A stretch of 64,000 nt of DNA from Cercis canadensis. Its lineage: Eukaryota > Streptophyta > Magnoliopsida > Fabales > Fabaceae. Positions 1 to 17,332 of this stretch are shown here, piece by piece. The notes under the pieces were generated by a model. The model ran no database searches. It was not told where the DNA came from and saw nothing but the letters and a program-made list of their open reading frames with translations. The position numbers were made by a program, and so were the translations under genes. Location: positions 236,105 through 300,104 of the forward strand of contig QAOA01002176.1 in the NCBI GenBank assembly GCA_003255065.1, in the 5' to 3' direction. Position 1 is the stretch's first letter; every line of letters starts with the position of its first letter.

Positions 1-330
1 ACAGTTAGGGATTTTGCCAAATCTTAGGGCTCACCAGCGAAGGGGAAGAGAAAGAAGTACAGAAACCCAATGCGACGTCGTTCCTTAACTGGGCAGCTGG
101 GCAGCTTAATGGTCCATACAAAACGCACGTTTTGAGTGAAATGGGTAAGTTTGTTAATTAGCAAAGTGTAGTGCAAGTTTTATAATTCCCAAATCTGGAT
201 TCCCTTCAAATAACGAAGAAAGACAGTGTGACGTCGTTTAAAGCTGGGCAGCTTTTCTTCTCTTTCACACGAAACGCACGTTTTTATTGTACTAGGCATG
301 CTTGTAAATTACTAAAAATAATGGGCAACT
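1..330. repeat. Imperfect direct repeat upstream of agmatine deiminase
   Basis: Two segments share the same order of short blocks: an ACGTCGTT block (near 74 and 231), a GGGCAGCTT block (near 110 and 246), and an AAACGCACGTTTT block (near 121 and 270). They are offset by roughly 150 bp and the sequence between the blocks has diverged. The ACGT cores resemble bZIP or bHLH binding sites, but that is inference. No coding sequence is visible here, and the window may cut through the promoter of a gene further upstream. Confidence 0.5.
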
Positions 331-450
331 AATATAAATTCCAATTCTTATATTTAACCGGTTCCCTTTCTAATTAACCAAGACAAAACCTGCAAAAACA
401 GAGAAAATATCAGAAAAGTCCCATCAGGGGGTGTTGGATAGCACTGCCCC

Positions 451-587
451 TAATTTTTTTTCCGTCATGACACTTTTTTTTTTTTTTTTAAGTTTGCGTG
501 ACGCGTTTACCAANATACGTGGTGATTCTAATTTTTTTTTCCGTCATGACACTTTTTTTTTTTAAGTTTGCGTGACGCGTTTACCAA
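451..587. repeat. Assembly duplication around N514
   Basis: A segment of about 60 bp (T-run, CCGTCATGACAC, second T-run, AAGTTTGCGTGACGCG, ending TTTACCAA) ends directly before the N at 514. It reappears at about 529-587 with different T-run lengths. Both copies share the non-repetitive words, so this is probably one locus present twice because two contig ends were not merged. About 14 bases between the N and the second copy are unmatched. Confidence 0.7.
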
Positions 588-853
588 GACGGCAGCGAGA
601 AAGAGAGGAAAGGGGTGAGAGAGTAGAATCAAATAAGGGAAACGGACGTGGAAGGAAGTTGAACAAGAACCAAATAGAGAGCAGAATCGGGGAAGATAGA
701 ACCTAAAGAGAAAGAGGAAGCTCTGTCTATGGAGTTTTCAGGCTCAGAGTAGAGCTAACTTGTCTTCTCTATGCCCTTCATCTGCGTTACCCAGCCTCAA
801 ATAGCCATTTGTAGACTACTCAGTAGCTTCGTAAGAGTACCCAAGCGTTGCAG

Positions 854-2209
854 GTAAGAATTCATTTTTTTTCTTTTTCTGATTCCTGTACTTGATGCTT
901 CGGTTTTAACCAAATAATGGATTGTGTTTGATTATGGAGCTGGATTATATGCCCATATTGTCAATTTGAGATTGCTGTTCTTGGTATTTTTGGCTACGAC
1001 TCAGTATAACTTTGAGTTGGAAAAAGATTAAGATGTTTGAAAACTTGGATATTTATTCTGTCGAACTACTTTACTTGGATGTATATTTGTTTTAAATTTA
1101 TGCATGTGGCTCTGGCCAGTCCATTGTCTTGACATATAAATTCTTTTTTTTTTTTCCTCTAAATTTGATTCATGGGGTTTGATTCTGGTTGTTTATTTCC
1201 TCTGGTGGCTAACTTGGAAGCTTAGAGTACAGTGACTTTGACTTTGGTTCGGAGTTAAAAATAAATTTCTGGCCTAAGAAAAATCTGATTCAGAAAATGA
1301 GGTTCTGTTAATTAAATTTTGGGAAAACAGAGGATACTTCATGGACAAAAATAAAATTGAATGCCTATGGGTTTCATACTCCTGTCTTCTATGCTTTGGG
1401 AAAGCTAGTGATGTGGTGTACTTTTGTTAGGGCTTTAGTAAGTGAGGAACAATGGATTAATATTTTTCTTATGGGTCCACGAGATAGGTGTGGGAATGCA
1501 GTAATCTTTGAATTACAATGTGATATGACTTAAAGTAGTATTTTTAGAAGAGATCTATGTTCTTTTGCCAAAGACCAGTGCACACTTGATTCTTAGCTTT
1601 GATTGATTATAGTAGACTTTTCATGAAACTCACAAGTTTCATTTTATAAATTGGCCCACTCATGATGATATGATAAAATAATGATTGATTTCTCTATATT
1701 TCATTCATTAGCAAAAGAGATTTCATTGTATTTCATTATTAGGACACATTTACATATGCCTTGTCTGCTGGAACGAATTGAAGTGTGAAAAAATTGCCTC
1801 TTGGATACTTGGGTTTGTGTGCTTCATTTGAAAATTGGGCTTCTTTTCATGGCATGAGAAGTGACATTTCACTCTTCTATATAAAGATTGTTATTGTTAA
1901 ATTTTTGCTTGGTGAATACTTCCATGAAGAGAATGTGCATTGAATCATGTTAAGACATTTTTATAGTGAAAAATCATTTGGCATGTGAATTTTATTCGTT
2001 GTTTGAATGACAATTTTTCAAATGTGTGCTTTCCAATATGGAAATTAATTTAGTTCAGGGTTCTACTTTAATTATTTGATTCCCTGAAAGAATAAGAAAA
2101 ATAAAGGAAGCAAAGCAGAAATATGGCTAGTTTAAGTACTTTCTGCTTTTCAATTCCATTGACTATTGAAATCGAAGTCTCCCAATCAGTTTCCTCAATT
2201 ATGTTTCAG
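854..2209 (+). other. Probable 5'UTR intron of agmatine deiminase
   Basis: A strong donor (CAG then GTAAGA at 854) and an acceptor (TTTCAG ending at 2209) enclose a T-rich stretch without coding potential. The GA-rich sequence at about 590-853 would be the first non-coding exon, and 2210-2261 the rest of the leader before the ATG. This is inferred from splice signals alone; no transcript was available. Confidence 0.55.
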
Positions 2210-2261
2210 CTCGTCTAAAGAGCAGAGCAAGCACAAATAGAAAGAAAGAAAAAAGGCAGTG

Positions 2262-6950
<4,689 letters not shown>

Positions 6951-7243
6951 AAGTTAGTTAGCCTCATCAGTGCAGTGTAGTATTAGCATTTATTGTCATG
7001 ATTGATTGAAACGCTTTGTCTGGCGCTTTCTGAACAAGGATGATATTCTCCAATAGATACATGGCGGTGTTTGTAAATGGCTGGAAAGCCATTGAACATA
7101 AAACCAATTTGGCATTTCAAATTGTAATCGTGGTTTTCCATCTTGAATAATTTAATAAGAAGTTTTGAATTGATATACAACTTGAATTTGTATACCTACG
7201 GTTGCAGTGGTTTCATAGATTTGCTTTGATTGCTTTGAAGTAG

Positions 7244-7249
7244 AATAAA
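7244..7249 (+). terminator. Candidate polyadenylation signal of agmatine deiminase
   Basis: AATAAA lies 294 bp past the stop codon, within a T-rich 3' region that also has TTGTATA-type elements, and is followed by an A-rich stretch. It is the first canonical hexamer after the stop. Cleavage position is unknown. Confidence 0.5.
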
Positions 7250-7327
7250 GATTTGTTAAAAAAAAATAAATAAATAAAGAAAGAAAGAAGAAAACCAATG
7301 AGAATTAGTAAGAGGAATTGAATGTGA

Positions 7328-7454
7328 AGCAAGATTTTATTTATTTATTTTTTATTTTAGTTACTACTTTAGATTCAATCAGAGAACTCACAAGTCTTGT
7401 GAATGATTTCAGTATCACTTAACTACAAGCTAATTGGTAATTGTGTAGCAAGAT
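7328..7454 (-). mobile_element. Short tRNA-derived SINE, minus strand
   Basis: Read on the minus strand, the sequence from 7446 to 7336 has a box A-like word (TAGTTAAGTGATA) and a box B-like word (GATTGAATCT) and ends in a T/A-rich tail. It is flanked by AGCAAGAT at 7328-7335 and 7447-7454, an 8 bp direct repeat. It is the same family as the element at 46609-46736, sharing the order TAGCTAARTGGTA, TTGTGGGTTCT, GAATCYAAAGTWGTARC. Confidence 0.7.
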
Positions 7455-8396
7455 AACAAAAAGTTTCATATGCAACTAGAAAATTAATCACCTCTAACCA
7501 TCAAGATGAAATAATAAATTGAAAATTTTCAACTTTACATTGATTGAACCTCAATCATATAAGAATGTAAAAAAATTTCAAGGGACTAAATTGAAAATTG
7601 AAATATTCTTCAAGGATAAATATCATAATCACTCATTCATTAAGATCATGGTTTTGGTTCTGTTGATGTGGAATTGTTGGGCGTAAGATGCACTTACAAC
7701 AATATCCAATTATTCATTCAGTTTTTTGTCCCTAATTCTAGCCATTTATTTTTTATTAAAATCATTTGAATGATATAGAAAGTGTCACATCATCTCTTTT
7801 TAAACTTCTTAAGTTATATTCTTTTTATATACCCATTTTTCTCCTCGTCTCCTTCTTTACGATTATTGTAGTTTCTTATTTGATTCCTTTTTTTTTTTAA
7901 CATGACATTGTGATGTTAACCACTAACATGATAAGATCCAAATTCAATGCTTGGTGTACTCATTGCTAGGGGAAACTTAAAGTTCTAATAATCAAGGAAT
8001 TTCACAGCATGGTATTCTAGAATTTTGAGTGTAGGATGCTAAATGTTGATGAAAAATGCTGTTCAACAGCGTTAAATGTTTCAAGAGCAAGTTGTATTTA
8101 TAGCCCAATTAAAACTACACGTTTCCAAAAATTATAGTAGATAGGACAAAAAACTCACTCTCTCTTTCTCAGACGGTTAGATCTTTTAAGAAAATTGAAG
8201 CATTAGACTCTATATAAGCAATAATGTAAAGGTAAAGAAAAGCAACATAAGTTAAAAATTCTACAAAATTTTAAAATAAAAATAAAGTGGAAAGACCAAA
8301 TCAACAATTACAGAAATGCAATAATATTAAACTTGGGTATATACATGCCTCTAAGGAATGTTGTTCAAAATTCCCAAGATTTCATAAATGCTAAGT

Positions 8397-8621
8397 AACG
8401 TGAACAAAGACCAACGATGTTGATTCAGTTGGTAAGAATTGAAACACTTTGTAAGGTCTAGGTTCGAATCTCATTACTAGCAGTTTCCCTTTTATAGGCA
8501 CATTATAAGTATCACTATAAGCCTTTATTAAAGCACGTGACATGTTCTGACCTTAAAATAGAATAACTTTCTCTCACCATAAATTTTTTATTATCACAAA
8601 AAATAAAACAACGTAAACAAA
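8397..8621 (+). mobile_element. tRNA-derived SINE, plus strand
   Basis: The body of about 200 bp has box A-like GATTCAGTTGGTAAGAA (near 8421) and a near-consensus box B GGTTCGAATCT (near 8461), with a 3' end of TTATTATCACAAAAAA. It is flanked by AACGTGAACAAA (8397-8408) and AACGTAAACAAA (8610-8621), a 12 bp target-site duplication with one mismatch. It differs from the other SINEs in the window by more than point changes, so it is probably a separate subfamily. Confidence 0.75.
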
Positions 8622-10586
8622 CAAGCCAACCAAACACGTACAAGTTCCCTAGAAGAGGAAAAGCACTCAACACTCTTGGATTAGGGCTGTATCCCAGCTT
8701 CCCTTTTGTTATTTCTCAGACATCTTTGTCGACAACTTACCATAGAATTATGTAAGCTCCTCCGCGAAGTTTCCAGCATTCTAGTTGACACTCTTTTCTA
8801 CATTCTTTTTTCACTGTTTCTAGATTAAAATTAACCTTGGTGGAGGAAAGGTAAGATAAACCTCCAGAGGAGCAAAAAAGGGTAAATTGCATGCTGAATG
8901 CTGAGAGGTTTTGTAGACATCATTAGCTTCCGTAGTCAAGATCAAGAACATAAGGAAAAATTTCACTACTAATTGTCTAATTAACATAGCCATACTATGT
9001 TTACCATTCAACACAAGTTTGAGGAGAATTTAAGGCTAGAGAATCACAAACTCGAAGTGTCTATACAAACAAAAAGACAAATTCATGGGATGCAGTATCT
9101 AAATTTAGAATATTTGTGGCGAGGTTTTGTATTTATTTAGTAATTAATGTTAAATTTTGGTTTCATTCAAGAGCTCACATTAGAGGTATATTTTTATTCC
9201 TTTTTTTTTTCAAAGATTTTTATCTTGTACACTGTCAATAGAGTCTAAAGTTTACACAAATAGCTTCATTTACACATTTTTTTTTTGAAATAAAAACTTT
9301 ATAAAAACTATCTTAATGATGATCTAAGTAGTATTAGATAGTTTATCTCTGATTAACTTCAACATAAAAAGTGATTAAATTAAAATTCATATTTAGAATC
9401 AATCATAACAGTTCATTTTATGTTCTTATGATTTTTGTATGAAAAATATATTTTGAAATATAAAAACATCCCAAACTAAGATACATAAACATGTTAACAA
9501 TATTGATGTCTTAATTGGCTTGTTATTAACATAATCATAAAATTTTAGTCGTTTGCATAAATGTTTTACTTTTCACTGCCAGTGTACCAAACAATAGCTC
9601 TTGTTATTATTGAAAGAGAGGGAGCTTTTAATCTAAGATGCCGTCTTTTAATTTAATTGATCTGTGCTTCATGGCCTGCAATGGTCATAAAGTTAATTAT
9701 AAAAGTTTGCCAGCTTGTAATGAAATGACAAGTTGAAAGTTATCTTTGTTTTTTTGTTTGATTTTCTATTTATAGATGAAGCAAAAAGTAATACATAAGA
9801 CAACAAGCTATAATGCGATAAATAAGCCAGATGAATAAGGTAAAAAAAAAAAATAATTACTAACTAAATAGTCTGTGGTGGAGTGGTACAAAGGTTGTAC
9901 TCAAAATTTGTATGTCATGTATTTAAACATGAAATCATAACCAAAAGTAAAGGATAAGGATAAGAGACATAGGGCTAATTAATAGTTCTATCCGTTAATG
10001 AAAAAGTCCAATGCAAAAAAAATGCATGTTGGGTCTTTAAAACAAGGAAACGACTAAAATTCAACAACTGATACTGTCACATGTCAATATTTTATTGGTT
10101 TGGTGGTCCGCCACTTATTATTGGTCAAATGACAAGCATGTTTTTATAGTTTTTAAATTTTTTCCTATTATTTGTTGAATTTATAAGTTATACCCAATAA
10201 TTTTCTATTAATTACAATGTTTACCCCATACTATTTAGTTTCTTTTTTTAGTTTAGGATTTTAGGGTTTAGAGTTCATGTTTTAAGGTTTAGAGTTTAGG
10301 ATTCATTTTGGGTAATTTTGTAATTATCTCAACTTTGGGACACATTTTATAATTCGTAAAAATTTAGGGCAAAAACATAATTCCATAAAATTTGCTTAAG
10401 CAGGTATTTGACTGATAGCTTGTCTTTATCTCATTAGCCAAGCACTATGTGTCAGTTGTTACATTTGAACAACTTGTGGCACCGAAATCTCATCCTTAAA
10501 ACAATTCAAATCATTTTGATAATAATAAGTTTGATATGTTTTATCGAGAAGGTCTATGGTTCAATTTGCATCGCCCTAATATTATC
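8622..10586. other. Intergenic AT-rich DNA, no gene seen
   Basis: No coding sequence or splice pattern stands out. At 9877-10015 there is a weak SINE-like word order (GTGGTGGAGTGGTA, then a diverged box B near 9925), without a recognisable target-site duplication. At 10255-10310 there is a run of TTTAGGGTTTAGAG-like words that is too degenerate to call telomeric. Confidence 0.5.
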
Positions 10587-12045
10587 AATGTTTTAAAAAC
10601 TAGACCAAACTAGCCAGTCCAACTGGTGTCTGGTAAGGAAAACGATTCGGTTCATGCCCCTAAACCCCTGTAGCAATTAAATCGCCTAAAACCGATGAGA
10701 ACCGTATGAATTAGTCTAGTTTTGCACAAATCGAACAACTTGAAAAATTGTTGATGCATGGATTCAAACACCCTTTCCATTGCTCCAAAATCATTTTTTG
10801 CCACTAGGCCATCTCAACTTTTGAGTATATTACCACATATAAATATATTTATTAATAGAATAGTTAAGAAACTAATAGAAACCATGTTTAATGGGTTTGA
10901 ACCTACCACCTCTTNTAAAAACTAGACCAAACTAGCCAGTCCAACTAGTGTCTGGTAAGGAAAACGATTCGGTTCATGCCCCTAAACCCCTGTAGCAATT
11001 AAATCGCCTAAAACCGATGAGAACCATATGAATTAGTCTAGTTTTGCACAAATCGAACAACTTGAAAAATTGTTGATGCATGGATTCAAACACCCTTTCC
11101 ATTGCTCCAAAATCATTTTTTGCCACTAGGCCATCTCAACTTTTGAGTATATTACCACATATAAATATATTTATTAATAGAATAGTTAAGAAACTAATAG
11201 AAACCATGTTTAATGGGTTTGAACCTACCACCTCTTACTCAAGAAAGTTCATAGTCCAAACTCAATAATTGTGTCTATTGTTGCACAAAAAATTATTTAC
11301 TAACTATTTAGTAAATTTATTTAATATTATATATTTAAATATGTCAAAGTTATAATATATAATCTCATAATACACAAATTTTAACTTAAGAATTTTTACT
11401 AATTTCTTAAAATTTTCAACATTAACCCATTGCTTTATTATTATCCTCATCTTCTCATTTTTTTTTCCTCATTTTTCGTTATTATTTAATGCATGTGTGT
11501 CACTAACTCCACTAAGAGGGAACAAAATCATATGCAGCTATGTGGCTCTAACACCACATGTTCTTGCATTTTTTTTTTCTCTTGGTCTATTATGCACGAT
11601 TTAATTAGTTTCTTGATTATTTATTTATTTGTTTGGCTGATGCTTTGTGAATCTCTCTCTCTTTTTTCTTGTTATAATTACCTAGTTATTTATTTATTTA
11701 TTCTGATTATCTAATTTTGCTATGTTAGAAATTGTGAACTTGATTATGTTGAGAGTATGTGAACTTGTAAGAGATGTTGGTTGTTGGAACAATGTAATTT
11801 TGTTATGGGGCACCATCTTAAATTAGGTATATATAGATTAGGTTTTTATATTTTTTCTTTGATTTTTAGTCATTTTTTGTTTTTTTATCAACAATATGCT
11901 ATGTTAATTTTTTTTATGGTTTTTTTTTTATATATAAATATTTAGACATTTAATTTTGCTGACCGATTGGACCACCGGTCCAACAGGTTGAACTGGTGTC
12001 CAAGGGGTAGAATGGTTCAGCCTCTAGTTTGGTTTTAAAAACATT
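10587..12045. mobile_element. Candidate non-autonomous TIR DNA transposon
   Basis: The left end (AATGTTTTAAAAAC, then CCAAACTAG) is mirrored at the right end, which on the opposite strand reads AATGTTTTTAAAACCAAACTAG. The subterminal regions are rich in CCAGTCCAACTGG-like and GGACCACCGGTCC-like words, common in plant hAT- and MULE-like non-autonomous elements. Flanking AATATTATC and AAATATTAC are similar but not identical, so the target-site duplication is uncertain. No transposase is encoded. About 320 bp of its apparent length is an assembly duplication. Confidence 0.5.
10594..11236. repeat. Assembly duplication around N10915
   Basis: Positions 10594-10914 and 10916-11236 are both 321 bp and appear to differ at two bases (GGTGTC/AGTGTC and CCGTAT/CCATAT). 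The N lies exactly between them. It sits inside the TIR element, whose true length would then be about 1.1 kb. Confidence 0.88.
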
Positions 12046-14235
12046 AAATATTACTACTATTACTACTTATTACTAGTACTAAGCCCTATGCGAAGCACAA
12101 CTGGGCGGGACAGGGCAAGGCATGGTTCAATAAGTAATTCATTACAACATGGCTACACTGTCAAAATCTACTATAAAAATGTTTCATGATCAGTAATTCC
12201 AACAATATCTAAGAACAATATTCCTTTCTGATACAATTATGTTCTTTTTTTTTCATCAGTAGTGTTCTTCTCAACAGCCACATTGATTCTTTCATGCCTA
12301 AAGTCTGTAATGTGTATAGGAATCTTAACAGGACACTATTCATAACTACTGATAAAGATTGTCCACATAAATAGCATAACAAATGCCACCAATGCAACAT
12401 ACCTAGTCACGGAAATCAACCCAGCAAGAATTGACATAGGACAATAATTCCTTTTATGCAATCTGAAATACATCCCAAAACAGAAAGGCAGCATAGAACA
12501 GCCCCAATAACATTACAAACAGTCCTTATATTAAATACTAAAAGGAAATGAGCAACAATGACCAAAGGAATGTGCACCAATTAGCAGGTCCTCTCTGATT
12601 TAGAGTAGTAACATAAATCAGAAATATGATACAACAATGGATCTTTGATCATGCCATTTAAATACATAAATCTATAGAAATTACTTCTAAACACTTGATT
12701 ATTAAGAAGAGGTTAAACTTGGGAAGAACATCAAACTGCTATAATGCATGATTATAATTACCCTACTTTGATATTGGCTTGGCAAACTGGGGCACAAATA
12801 TTACAATGTTGACTTCCCTTCCAAACCAATTAATTAAAAGCAAAATTCCCCCATCTTTAATGTGGACACCTAATAACATGCATAGATACATTGTTAATTG
12901 ATTCAAAGCATGGAAAAAGGGCATAGTTCAACTTAAATTCCATATTAGTGCAAATCTGCAAATCTACAAATTTTTATAAAAGAGAAACTTCTGGACAAAA
13001 TTTAATAAAGTGAAGAAGTTGAGTTTGAAAGATCCTTGAATCAGCAAGTATTCTTAAAATTAACATAATCCTCAGTTCCTTTAGCATCAGTAGTCTTATA
13101 ATGCTCATGACCATGGCAAAATGAAAACCTTCATGAAACATGATTCCATATAACTTGATAAAATCTATAGCACATAGACTTAAAAAAATATGTAAGAATT
13201 CAGTTACAACCTAGGAGAAAAACAAAGGAAAAAAATATTACAATTGTAAATACTGGATTTTATCTACATGGTTAACAATAATGATCAACAAATAAGATTG
13301 ACCCAAAGGAGGCTCAATATGCTAAAAGCCCCAAAATGGATTGCTGCCTCGAATCCAGCCTAAGATTGGCTCAGCTACAGCTGCCAACTGACCTAGCGAC
13401 ACCACCTTCTAAGAAAAGTCATTTTGCTGCCACGACTCCTAAGATTGCCCTACTAAGTGCTTCCTAAGATAATGCATGGGTACTTAGTAATGCCCTTGAG
13501 AGTGTCTCCAGGTAGAAAAGGCTAATGTCTTGCTTCTTTAGCTGCAGTTTTCACTCATTAGAGGTAGCTTCCTTATCATGACTAAGGTGAGGACACTCCT
13601 TGGTCATGCCTTGAGGCCCATAGACCTCACCCTCATTAAGCCTTGCTGGTGTTGCGGCTCTAGCCCATTGTTAGAGGCCATAGAAGTATCAAGGAACCCA
13701 TCAATGATAAGTGGCTTGGTTTGATTTTAGCTGAGGTAAAGCCCAATAAGAAGAGGTCTTTCATACCTCCCCAAGGCCTCTTAAGCACCTTTGTGTGAGT
13801 CCATGGGACCCTTGCATGTATATGATTGTGGCACTAAGGCACTCCTCTATTATACCAAAGATAAACCATTGTCACTCATTCTCCCCCTTCAGAAAGGCAG
13901 TCAGCCATTTTGACATAGCCACCCTAGCTAGCTATAATTCCCCAATTTAGAAGTTCTTAGCACCATTGTGTTTCCTAGGCCATCACTGCTTCCTTGATAA
14001 ACCTAGTATATTAGCACATTTCCCAACCTTCTAAACATGGGACTGACCATAAGGCCACCTTAAGTTGTAGCTCTACCATTAACCTATGCCTATTATGTAA
14101 CTTCCATACAAGAGCATTTAAAGCTTTTTGGCATTATCCACCTAAGAACCTTGCCAGAGCATTTAACTATTGTCAAAAACTCCCCCAGAAAATACCTCGT
14201 ATGACTGAAGCCCTCTTAGGCATTAAATGCCAAAA
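12046..14235. other. Unassigned stretch, no gene recognised
   Basis: 12046-13300 is AT-rich and without coding signal. 13300-14235 is distinctly richer in C (many CCTAAG, CCTTGAGG and AGCCC words) and borders a solo LTR. It could be part of an older LTR element into which the solo LTR inserted, but no pol or gag motif is readable on either strand. Confidence 0.4.
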
Positions 14236-15198
14236 CCACCTAATGCGTTCGCGTACCCGAATAATCAAAACAGAGTGTCTGGATACCAAATTGTGGGATG
14301 ACCTTGGTTATCTCAACTGGGTGAACCCTTAACAAGGAAGGATCCTTGATAAGTTCAAGCTCGGTTCTTTGCTCAAGAACAACAGGGAAGCTCTCAATCC
14401 AGAGAAACTCAACAATTTAATATTATTAATCTTTAAAAACTGTTTTGCAAAGACATACACAAATTCCTTATATAGGCAATTTGGCTAGGAGGTTACCACT
14501 TAACCTAATTGAACTAGGAATGCTAACAAACCCTAATAAACGTTTTGGCCTATAAACATAAAGGCCCAATTTAATTAAAACTAATTAAAACTAATAAACA
14601 TAGTTTTCGGTCCTAACAAGATAAGGCCCCATGATGCATCTCTAGACTATGTAAATTGGGCTCATTAATCCATAAGTTAATGCCCAAACTNTTAAAAATT
14701 GTTTTGCAAAGACATACACAAATTCCTTATATAGGCAATTTGGCTAGGAGGTTACCACTTAACCTAATTGAACAAGGAATGCTAACAAACCCTAATAAAC
14801 GTTTTGGCCTATAAACATAAAGGCCCAATTTAATTAAAACTAATTAAAACTAATAAACATAGTTTTCGGTCCTAACAAGATAAGGCCCCATGATGCATCT
14901 CTAGACTATGTAAATTGGGCTCATTAATCCATAAGTTAATGCCCAAACTTGATCTTCAAGTTTCCTCCAAATCAAGCTCTAAACTTGGGCTCTAAGCTGG
15001 CCCATGCGCACCTTCTACAAGAGACAGATAAGTGATCTATCTCAACTCTGAACTTGGCCCAGTTGCTCTCTCCTTGGTATGCACCTCTTAGACTAGGCTC
15101 AACAATGCCTTTTTCACTCGCTTAGCTTTGCTTCTAGTCATTGAGCCTCCAACTCCAAGCAAGGGATCATGAACACTCCTAGGGTTTGCATCACCACC
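14236..15198 (-). mobile_element. Solo LTR of a Ty3/gypsy element (family A), minus strand
   Basis: The LTR is 14241-15193. It starts (minus sense) TGATGCAAACCC and ends CGCATTA, a slightly decayed mirror of TGATGCA. It is flanked by CCACC at 14236-14240 and 15194-15198, a 5 bp target-site duplication. It aligns along its length with the plus-strand LTR at 27565-28232, including the TATA-like CTATATAAGG and the 3' block around TGTTAAGGGTTCACCC. The first part encodes a pol-like tail (PRSVHDPLLGVGG then MTRSKAKRVKKALLSLV, then stop). No internal region lies next to it. Removing the assembly duplication, the LTR is about 690 bp. Confidence 0.8.
14433..14949. repeat. Assembly duplication around N14691
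   Basis: Positions 14433-14690 and 14692-14949 are both 258 bp with about two mismatches (AAAAACTG/AAAAATTG and GAACTAGG/GAACAAGG). The homologous LTR at 27565-28232 has this segment only once, which supports an artefact over a biological duplication. Confidence 0.92.
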
Positions 15199-16249
15199 TC
15201 TGCAGAAACCTCTCTGGTTTAAGTCAAACCAGAGACTTCCCCTCCAACTATAAATAGGACCCATTGTCAAACGTGAAAACTAAGCTCCATCAGAAGCTAA
15301 AAACCATCTTGAAATTACCATTTTTTAAGACTCCATTGAAGAACACTTCATTGAATGTTCTTCAACTTCACTAACCTTCAACCATAAACCAAGGAAGAAC
15401 ACCCTCTTAAATGTTCATCTGTTACTACAGTCACACTAGTAACATTCCTCTGCTTTCTTAAATAGACCATTCTCATAACTCTACCAATTATCATAATTCA
15501 AGAACCTTAAGATTCCACCATTAATGCCTTCCAGAGCATCTTAGACCACCAAGAAACACCTCATAAATATCATATGCCCAACCTAAAGTCCCCAGAACCG
15601 GCGGACCAAGTGCTAAAGTGTTGAAAGAATCATACCCGGTCCGACTCAGCCATAGCCGGAGTTCTTGGGCCACAAGACCCAACTCCCTTGGCTTCGAGCC
15701 CATTGCCCTCAACTGCTATCCCATAGAGGTCTTTAAGGTACCTCAGCTGTTCACCAACTAAGCCCACCAAAGTTGGTTCCATAAGAACTTTATTTAACTG
15801 TATTTACATCTCCATTAGGGTACTAATGAACCAAAAACCAATGAAACAACAATCATTATCATCATTCGAGAAATAGTAAGCTACCAATTATGCAAAGTGA
15901 TGTAATGCCATTGTCTTACTTGCCATTAAAAGTTGTGAACATTTGTAGAAGCTTATCTAGTAGTACTAGGAATAGGAAATAAGTACAACAACAATTTTAA
16001 CTAAGTCCAAGGAACCAAATATAGAATGATTCATACATTCATTTAGTTGTTCTCTCAAACCCAGTCATCAAACAAACACATCAATATCCAAATTACACAG
16101 AAAACTCAAAATAACAAAAAAAACAAAACAAATTTAAATACAACTCAAACGAAACACATTAGTCATAGTGAATATTACAACAAATCCATAACAGAAAACA
16201 ATAAGCTTGAATCATGGAGCTGGAGATGTGCCCATGGTTGCATCTAGGG
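15199..16249. other. Intergenic DNA, no gene seen
   Basis: No recognisable coding sequence. A small minus-strand open frame at 15521-15712 shows no family resemblance. The stretch lies between the solo LTR and the degenerate transposon-protein relic. Confidence 0.4.
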
Positions 16250-17332
16250 GGAGGTTGGTCTTGGTTCTTAGTTCGGAGAATGAATCTCATGCTTCTCCTC
16301 AGTCCTCATGATCCTCCTCGATGGCTTCTTGAACTTGGCATTCATGGTCTTCAAGAAACTTTTGATGGCTTGTAGCACATCGTCAAGTGTGAATGCCCTA
16401 TTCTTCTTCTTGGGTGGCTGACTTAGACCATTAGAGGTTCCTTCCTCACCATCTGCCTCACTAGCTGCATCATCCTCCTTACTCTTAGAAGCTGAGGCTG
16501 CCTAAATATCTACTGCAAGAAGAGGATACACCCTCAGCGTCTTCCTCACCTATCCACCTGATTCATTCCTCTTTAGCTTCATCAAGCTCAGAGTATTAGG
16601 ATGAATCCAGTCCTTCTCCTTAAACCTATAATGGTACCCATTCTTCATCGGCACCTTGAAGTGCTCAAAGATCCTTCTCAAGTGATATGCATACTTAAGG
16701 TTGGCCGCAAACCTCCTACTCATGGTATGCATATGGTGCATGATTGCATATCCCCAGTTGATGTCCTAATCTTGGTTATTTTCCATGCACCAAATCAGGG
16801 AGCCTTCATACTCAGACACATATAACATACTACCTGATTTAGGTAAAACAACCTTAGCAAGGACATAGTGCAATATCTTCCTCTCCAAGCTCATGTACTC
16901 GGATGTGAACTTCTTGTTCTTCAGTAGAGACAACACCCTACCATCAAACATAAACTGATAGAAAGACTCCCTGCTATACCCCTCAAGGTGTGGTATCAAA
17001 GCCTTCTCATTAGACACCTTAATACCACTAACAAGCACATGAAAGAGTGTATGCAACAACTATGGGGTGACCTCTATTATTACCCCTTAATCCTAGATAT
17101 AAGTGATCCCCTTTGCCATGTTACAGTAAAAATTCCTAACCAGATTGGGACAAATAGACCCAGACAGTGACATAAATTGCTTGACGCCATGCCTCTCGAG
17201 CAATTTTGTGAACTCAAACATTTCATTAATAATAAAAAAAATTCCAGTCAAGAAATATAATCTGCTATATTTTCTTGTTCTAGAACTAGGTGACATACCT
17301 CTGCGGTTCTTCCTCAGTTGTGAAACACTCAT
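16250..17332 (-). pseudogene. Degenerate plant transposon-protein domain
   Basis: Three consecutive minus-strand pieces read as one decayed protein. The first (17332-17093) has KLLERHGVKQFMSLSGSICP followed by LVRNFYCNM. The second (17059-16766) has LERKILHYVLAKVVLPKSGS. The third (16741-16550) has MHHMHTMSRRFAANLKYAYH. A Lys- and acid-rich tail follows down to about 16300 (KEDDAASEADGEEGTSNG, PPKKKNRAF). The order ERxG...P.LVR.FYxN...R.LHy.la...lPKSG...WGYaimhhM is that of the putative plant transposon protein domain found in many uncharacterised plant transposon-derived proteins. Stop codons break it near 17090 and 16750. Which element type carried it is not visible. Confidence 0.55.

Noticed and set aside
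10255-10310. Interstitial telomere repeats (TTTAGGG).
   Set aside because: The words are only loosely similar (TTTAGGGTTTAGAG and others), not in register, and cover about 50 bp.
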